64,000 nt of DNA from CATOSP01 sp965205385 (GTDB lineage: Bacteria; Chloroflexota; Dehalococcoidia; Lucifugimonadales; UBA3495): the NCBI GenBank assembly GCA_965205385.1, contig CBDBGS010000007.1, positions 310,001 to 374,000 on the forward strand, in the 5' to 3' direction. The notes below the pieces were generated by a model. That model was not told the origin of the DNA, ran no database searches, and was given only the letters and a program-made list of their open reading frames with translations. This document shows positions 59,752-64,000 of this stretch, piece by piece (position 1 is the first letter of the stretch; each line of letters opens with the position of its first letter). Both the position numbers and the translations under genes were made by a program.

Positions 59752-62067
59752 ATGCTTGACTACAAACCCAACATCGTTCTCTCGAACAAAGAATACAACG
59801 TGGTGGGTTCCCGTCCCATCCGGCACGATGGAGCGGACAAAGTCACCGGGCGCGCCAGGTACGGGGCTGACATTTCCCTGCCCGGAATGCTCTACGGCAA
59901 GATACTCCGCAGCCCCCACGCCCACGCGAGGATCAAGTCCATCGACACCAGCCGCGCGGAGGCGCTTCCCGGAGTCAAGGCCGTTGTAACCTCCGACGAG
60001 ATGGCCCAACCTTCAGGCAACATCGTCGACCTGGCCGAAGGCTCACTGGCCAACGCGCGCTTCATGAGCAACAACATTCTGGCCAAAGACAAAGTTCTCT
60101 ACAAGGGCCATGCCGTGGCCGGTGTGGCCGCCACCAACTCCCACGTGGCAGAGCAGGCGTTGGCGCTGATCGACGTCGAATACGAGGTGCTTCCCCCGAT
60201 CTTGGACGTAAAGGACGCGGTCAAGGACGGCGCGCCGTTGGTCCATGAGCGGCTTGCCAACCAATACAACGCGTCCTCCCGGGCCGGAGGCACGCGGTCA
60301 CCGGAAGACGACGAGGCAAGCACCAACATCGCCAACCGGTTCGAGCATAAGTTGGGCGACCTGGACAAGGGTTTCCAAGAAGCCGACGTGATCGTGGAGA
60401 AAGAAGTCTCTACCGTCGCCGTCCATCAGGGTTACATCGAGCCCCATTCCGCCACCGCCATGTGGCACCAGGACGGCAACCTGACAGTCTGGTCCAGCAG
60501 CCAGGGGCACTTTTCCGTGCGCGAGAATACGGCCCGCATGCTGGAAATCCCGGTGTCCAAGGTCAAGGCCATACCCATGGAGATCGGCGGCGGGTTTGGG
60601 GCCAAGCTGGCCGTTTACCTGGAGCCTGTTGCGGCCCTGCTCGCCCGTAAAGCCGGAAACCCGGTGAAGGTCACCATGAGCCGGACCGAGGTGTTCGAGG
60701 GCACAGGACCCACATCCGGAACCCACATCAAGGTCAAGCTAGGCGCAACCCGCGACGGTCGGCTGGTCGCCGGCGAGGCCCACCTTTACTTCGAGGCTGG
60801 CGCATTCCCCGGGTCGCCCGTGCCGGGCGGCGCTCAGTGCATGATGGCCGCCTACGACATTCCAAACGCCTACATCGAAGGCTTCGACGTGGTCGTCAAC
60901 CGGCCCAAGACATCCGCCTACCGCGCGCCCGGTTCACCCGCCGCGGCCTTCGCCATGGAAACGGCCATCGACGAGCTTTGCGAGAAGCTGGAGATGGACC
61001 CACTCGAATTCCGCCTCCTCAACAGCGCCAAGGAAGGCACGCGGCGGGTCACCGGGCCCTTGATGCCGTTGGTCGGGTTCGTGGAAACTCTGGAAGCCGC
61101 CAAGTCTCATCCCCACTACAACACTCCGTTGGACGGGCCGTTCCGGGGCAGGGGCGTGGCCACCGGCTTCTGGGGCAACGGCACCGGCCCTTCCTGCGCC
61201 ACGGCAACCGTGAACCCGGATGGGACCGTGAACCTGATCGAGGGCTCTCCCGACATCGGAGGCACGCGGGCCTCTGTGTCCCAGCAACTCGCCGAAGTCC
61301 TGGGAATTCCCGCCGAGAGCGTAAAACCCCAGGTGGGCGATACCGACACCATCGGTTTCACCTCCAACACCGGCGGCAGCGGCGTGACTTTCAAGACGGG
61401 TTGGGCGTCCTACGAAGCGGCCCTGGACATCAAGCAGCAGATGATCGCCCGAGCGGCCAAGATCTGGGATGTCTCTCCGGAGGACGTAGAGTACGAAGGC
61501 GGGTCTCTCCAGCACAAGTCCGACCCGGAACTGCAACTGACCTTCCGCCAGATGGCGGCCAGGCAGAACCCCACCGGCGGTCCCATTGTCGGACGGGCGG
61601 GAGTGAACCCCGGAGGAGCCGGACCAGCCATCGCCACCCACATCGTAGACCTTGAAGTCGACCCGGAGACAGGCAAAGTGGAAATCCTCCGGTACACGGC
61701 GGTCCAGGACGCGGGCAAAGCCATTCATCCCAGCTACGTTGAAGGACAGATTCAAGGCGGCGTGGCCCAAGGGATCGGCTGGGCATTGAACGAAGAATAC
61801 TTTGTGAACGACCAGGGTCACATGCTCAACTCCAGCTTCCTGGACTACCGGATGCCCATTTCGCTGGACCTGCCGATGATCGACACCGTGATCGTTGAGC
61901 AGGCAAACCCGGCCCATCCCTACGGCGTAAGGGGTGTGGGGGAGGTCCCCATAGTCCCGCCCATGGCCGCCATTTCCAACGCGCTCCACGACGCTCTGGG
62001 AGTCCGTCTTAACCAACTACCCATGAACCCTGGACGCATCCTTGAAGCCCTTTGGCGGAAAGAGTAA
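59752..62067 (+). CDS. Xanthine dehydrogenase-family molybdopterin-binding subunit
   Basis: A 771-residue large (CoxL/XdhB-like) subunit of a Mo hydroxylase. YNVVGSRPIRHDGADKVTGRARYGADI opens the a/b hammerhead; the Moco domain has EIGGGFGAKLAVYLEP, VNRPKTSAYRAPGSPAAAFAMETAIDEL, and the catalytic Glu in GVRGVGEVPIVPPMAAI. It would hydroxylate an aldehyde, purine or aromatic, or oxidise CO. The FAD (CoxM) and [2Fe-2S] (CoxS) subunits are not adjacent, so it must pair with subunits elsewhere or be an orphan. Followed at once by an AhpD-like gene. Confidence 0.93.
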   Translation: MLDYKPNIVLSNKEYNVVGSRPIRHDGADKVTGRARYGADISLPGMLYGKILRSPHAHARIKSIDTSRAEALPGVKAVVTSDEMAQPSGNIVDLAEGSLANARFMSNNILAKDKVLYKGHAVAGVAATNSHVAEQALALIDVEYEVLPPILDVKDAVKDGAPLVHERLANQYNASSRAGGTRSPEDDEASTNIANRFEHKLGDLDKGFQEADVIVEKEVSTVAVHQGYIEPHSATAMWHQDGNLTVWSSSQGHFSVRENTARMLEIPVSKVKAIPMEIGGGFGAKLAVYLEPVAALLARKAGNPVKVTMSRTEVFEGTGPTSGTHIKVKLGATRDGRLVAGEAHLYFEAGAFPGSPVPGGAQCMMAAYDIPNAYIEGFDVVVNRPKTSAYRAPGSPAAAFAMETAIDELCEKLEMDPLEFRLLNSAKEGTRRVTGPLMPLVGFVETLEAAKSHPHYNTPLDGPFRGRGVATGFWGNGTGPSCATATVNPDGTVNLIEGSPDIGGTRASVSQQLAEVLGIPAESVKPQVGDTDTIGFTSNTGGSGVTFKTGWASYEAALDIKQQMIARAAKIWDVSPEDVEYEGGSLQHKSDPELQLTFRQMAARQNPTGGPIVGRAGVNPGGAGPAIATHIVDLEVDPETGKVEILRYTAVQDAGKAIHPSYVEGQIQGGVAQGIGWALNEEYFVNDQGHMLNSSFLDYRMPISLDLPMIDTVIVEQANPAHPYGVRGVGEVPIVPPMAAISNALHDALGVRLNQLPMNPGRILEALWRKE

Positions 62068-62072
62068 CTCCA

Positions 62073-62591
62073 ATGGACCGCCTGCCGGAGATCCCGGCTT
62101 CCCAACTTCCACCCCACATGCAATCCGTGTACGGCAAGGTAACCGGCCTGGGGTCGGGCCTTGCCGCCACATTCAGCGCGTTATTCAACAGCCCGGACGC
62201 CGCTCAGACCGTCGCCGGTCTGGACCAGTGGGTCCAGGACCGGTCGGGCCTGGAGGACTGGATACGCCTGACCGTTGCGCTTACCGTGGCTCATGAACGC
62301 GGCAACCAACCCCTTTGGGAGGCGTTCGAACCTCAAGCCCGCCAGGCTGGAGTGAATGAGGCGGTCATCGACGGAATCTCCGCGGGCACCGCCCCTCGCA
62401 GACTCCTGCCCAAAGACGGCATCTGGGTCCAATTCGCCCTGGAAATCCTGCGGGGTGAGATGCGAGACTCCACCTGGGCCGCCGTAACCCACCTGGCAGG
62501 CGACACCGGGGCCACCGCCCTAGCCCTAACCACCACCTACTACGAAATGATGGCAAGGCTGAACGCGGCGTTTGGGTTGGAGAGCGCGTAG
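62073..62591 (+). CDS. Carboxymuconolactone decarboxylase-like protein without Cys
   Basis: A 172-residue AhpD-fold protein from ATG 62073 (MDRLPEIPASQLPPHM), overlapping nothing when this start is used and preceded by GGAAAGAG; an upstream TTG at 62052 overlaps the Mo-enzyme gene. LEDWIRLTVALTVAHERGNQPLWEAFEPQARQAGVNEAVIDGISAG fits the family but the CxxC and all other Cys are missing. Probably an uncharacterised lyase or structural homologue cotranscribed with the Mo enzyme. Confidence 0.75.
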   Translation: MDRLPEIPASQLPPHMQSVYGKVTGLGSGLAATFSALFNSPDAAQTVAGLDQWVQDRSGLEDWIRLTVALTVAHERGNQPLWEAFEPQARQAGVNEAVIDGISAGTAPRRLLPKDGIWVQFALEILRGEMRDSTWAAVTHLAGDTGATALALTTTYYEMMARLNAAFGLESA

Positions 62592-62632
62592 AGGGAAAGC
62601 TTCACGTCCACTAACCCGGCGATCCTGGCCTT

Positions 62633-63973
62633 CTATTCTGAAAGAGCGTATAGATTTCCGTCTTGTGAGACCACGTAGATCGTGTCTCCGACGGTAACTG
62701 GGGCATCGAAGATGCTCCCGTCACCGACGTAAAACTCCCATTTCACAGTTCCGCCGTCGGCATCCAAACCCAAGACCTCGCCTGAATTGGTCCCTACAAG
62801 GACCGTGTCTCCGGCAACGCTCGCAGGAGACGTAATTTCCCGCCCCAAGTCAGTGTTCCACAGCCGTTCTCCTGTGGCGACGTCTCGGGCCAGAACCATG
62901 CCTTGAGCGATGGTCGAGTACACGCCAGAGGGACCAACGGCTGGTGTCTGCACCAGGTCCCCGCCGACTCGCCAGACCCATACAGTGCCCTTTTGGATCG
63001 GCACCTCGGAATATACCCGGGCCTCGTAGAGCTTGACTTCCCAGTAGAAGGCGGACCTTCCCAGCGGCCGCGTGATGGCCTGACGATCTATCGCCCAGAT
63101 GATCCCACCGTCGGAGTTGAAGTACACTCTATCCCCTGCAACCGCCGCGCTGCCGAAACTGTTCCTTCGCCGCTCCGTATCAAAGATCAACCTCCTCCTT
63201 CCAGTGGCCGCATCCAGCACGTAGACCACGCTGCCCTCCGACACAACCACCACGACGCCGTCCTGATAGGCCACTCTGGCAACTATGCCTTCTCCAGTCT
63301 GGAAGGACCAGCGTCTAGTTCCATCGGATGCATCCATCGCAGCCAATAATCCGTTCAACGTGGCGGCAAAAACCGTTCCATCCGCAACCACAGGAGCAGC
63401 GTAGATCAGACCGTCCAATTTCTCCTGCCAAGCGGGTGTTCCAGTCCCCCTGTCCAGGGCGATTATGTCACCCGACCGAAGCGCTCCGATCACCAAGTTC
63501 CCGGCGACCACGGGGGAAACCCTGGATGGGGAATCGCCTGAATATTGCCAGACGGTCCGGCCCGTGTCGGCGTCGAGCGACAAGATTCGTCCATCTTCGG
63601 TGGAGACGTACACGTGGCCTTCGGACACGGCGGGGGGAGAGACAAGTGGGGATCGAGTTTCATACTCCCAGTCGATGCCAGTGGAAAAGCTCCACTTAAC
63701 CCTGGTAGGCACCGGGGCATTTTGGGGAGTGAAGCTAGTGTTGCCGGAGTCCCTGCCTTGCTGTGCCCAGGCGTCAACTCCTGAGTCGGCATTCATATTC
63801 GTTGAAGCTTTAGGAGGAGGGAAAATCAGAGGTGTGAGATCGTAAAGCGCAAATACCCGCCACACCATCAAGAACACGAGCACTGCGATTGCCAGTAGGA
63901 TTGGGCCTCGGCCAGCGACGCGCCTTATCCTGCGCCTTCGCCGCGATAGTAGCTCACCTTCGTCGGCTGTCAC
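62633..63973 (-). CDS. Membrane-anchored PQQ-type beta-propeller protein
   Basis: A 446-residue protein. An N-terminal basic stretch and helix (GPILLAIAVLVFLMVWRVFAL, about residues 24-44) anchor it; the rest is a propeller of six or more repeats of the PQQ/BamB kind, e.g. EDGRILSLDADTGRTVWQYSGD, GDIIALDRGTGTPAWQEKLD, ASDGTRRWSFQTG, DVATGERLWNTDLG and ADGGTVKWEFYVGD. No catalytic Cys pair or PQQ metal site is visible, so it may be a BamB-like scaffold. GTG 63973 is a possible start, but the frame is open to the window edge. Confidence 0.82.
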   Translation of the reverse strand: MTADEGELLSRRRRRIRRVAGRGPILLAIAVLVFLMVWRVFALYDLTPLIFPPPKASTNMNADSGVDAWAQQGRDSGNTSFTPQNAPVPTRVKWSFSTGIDWEYETRSPLVSPPAVSEGHVYVSTEDGRILSLDADTGRTVWQYSGDSPSRVSPVVAGNLVIGALRSGDIIALDRGTGTPAWQEKLDGLIYAAPVVADGTVFAATLNGLLAAMDASDGTRRWSFQTGEGIVARVAYQDGVVVVVSEGSVVYVLDAATGRRRLIFDTERRRNSFGSAAVAGDRVYFNSDGGIIWAIDRQAITRPLGRSAFYWEVKLYEARVYSEVPIQKGTVWVWRVGGDLVQTPAVGPSGVYSTIAQGMVLARDVATGERLWNTDLGREITSPASVAGDTVLVGTNSGEVLGLDADGGTVKWEFYVGDGSIFDAPVTVGDTIYVVSQDGNLYALSE

Positions 63974-64000
63974 CGGAACAACACCCGCGAGAGGACGCCA

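Noticed and set aside
1..64000. CRISPR array, rRNA or tRNA genes
   Set aside because: No regularly spaced repeats and no rRNA- or tRNA-like sequence were found on reading through; a covariance search could still find a missed tRNA.

Overview
The window (64 kb, GC-rich, roughly 60 genes on both strands) looks like a chromosomal segment of a Chloroflexota bacterium, most likely a Dehalococcoidia/SAR202-type lineage. This is inferred from gene content: a PHP-type PolX next to hrcA, a four-repeat S1 protein, a MoeA paralogue fused to a periplasmic-binding-like domain, Sat/AprBA without Dsr genes, a reductive-dehalogenase-like Fe-S protein without a Tat signal, and many small-molecule catabolic flavoenzymes and dehydrogenases. 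No rRNA, tRNA or CRISPR array was seen.

Layout. 1-7.7 kb: minus-strand information-processing block (valS, S1 protein, an unknown, polX, hrcA). 7.9-19.1 kb: a degenerate MBL protein, a MITE, two MFS paralogues with a flavoprotein dehydrogenase, a VapBC-like pair, an ankyrin lipoprotein, two MDR dehydrogenases and a protein with a D5-primase-like C-terminus. 19.4-24.7 kb: MmgE/PrpD, the complete queFDCE operon for preQ1 synthesis, a second MITE copy, a RidA-like protein and an OsmC protein. 25-32.3 kb: a CPA2 antiporter, a BtuF-like binding protein, a LON-domain protein, HicBA, GNAT, and a carbamoylase/CoxG/cyclase set. 32.7-40.4 kb: an oligopeptide-type ABC transporter whose binding-protein gene is broken by an IS1182 element, a small TA-flanked MITE and an IS630 element, followed by intact permeases. 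40.5-49.4 kb: small enzymes, a SIS protein, NadE, two methyltransferases and two MoeA genes. 49.6-54.5 kb: sat-aprB-(Zn ribbon)-aprA-fhuF-like, an APS/sulfite module. 54.6-64 kb: a flavin split-barrel protein, a frameshifted Na/Pi transporter, the RdhA-like protein, an AAA+ ATPase behind a 55-bp perfect palindrome, an orphan xanthine-dehydrogenase-type large subunit and a PQQ-type propeller.

The most striking observation is two apparent selenoproteins 2.3 kb apart. In the OsmC gene an in-frame TGA replaces the second peroxidatic Cys (codon 120). In the BtuF-like gene an in-frame TGA replaces the last Cys of the CEVC motif (codon 96). In both, homologous protein sequence continues in frame and a compact hairpin with G-rich loop lies at SECIS distance. 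The selA/B/C/D machinery is not in this window, so recoding is inferred.

Other points of interest are two inverted copies of a ~240-bp MITE with 8-bp target duplications, a nested-insertion pseudogene that can be reconstructed base by base, a duplicated divergent 3' end of nadE flanking a methyltransferase, a promoter-overlapping palindrome before the AAA+ gene, and an amber codon in a conserved Zn-ribbon gene between aprB and aprA.
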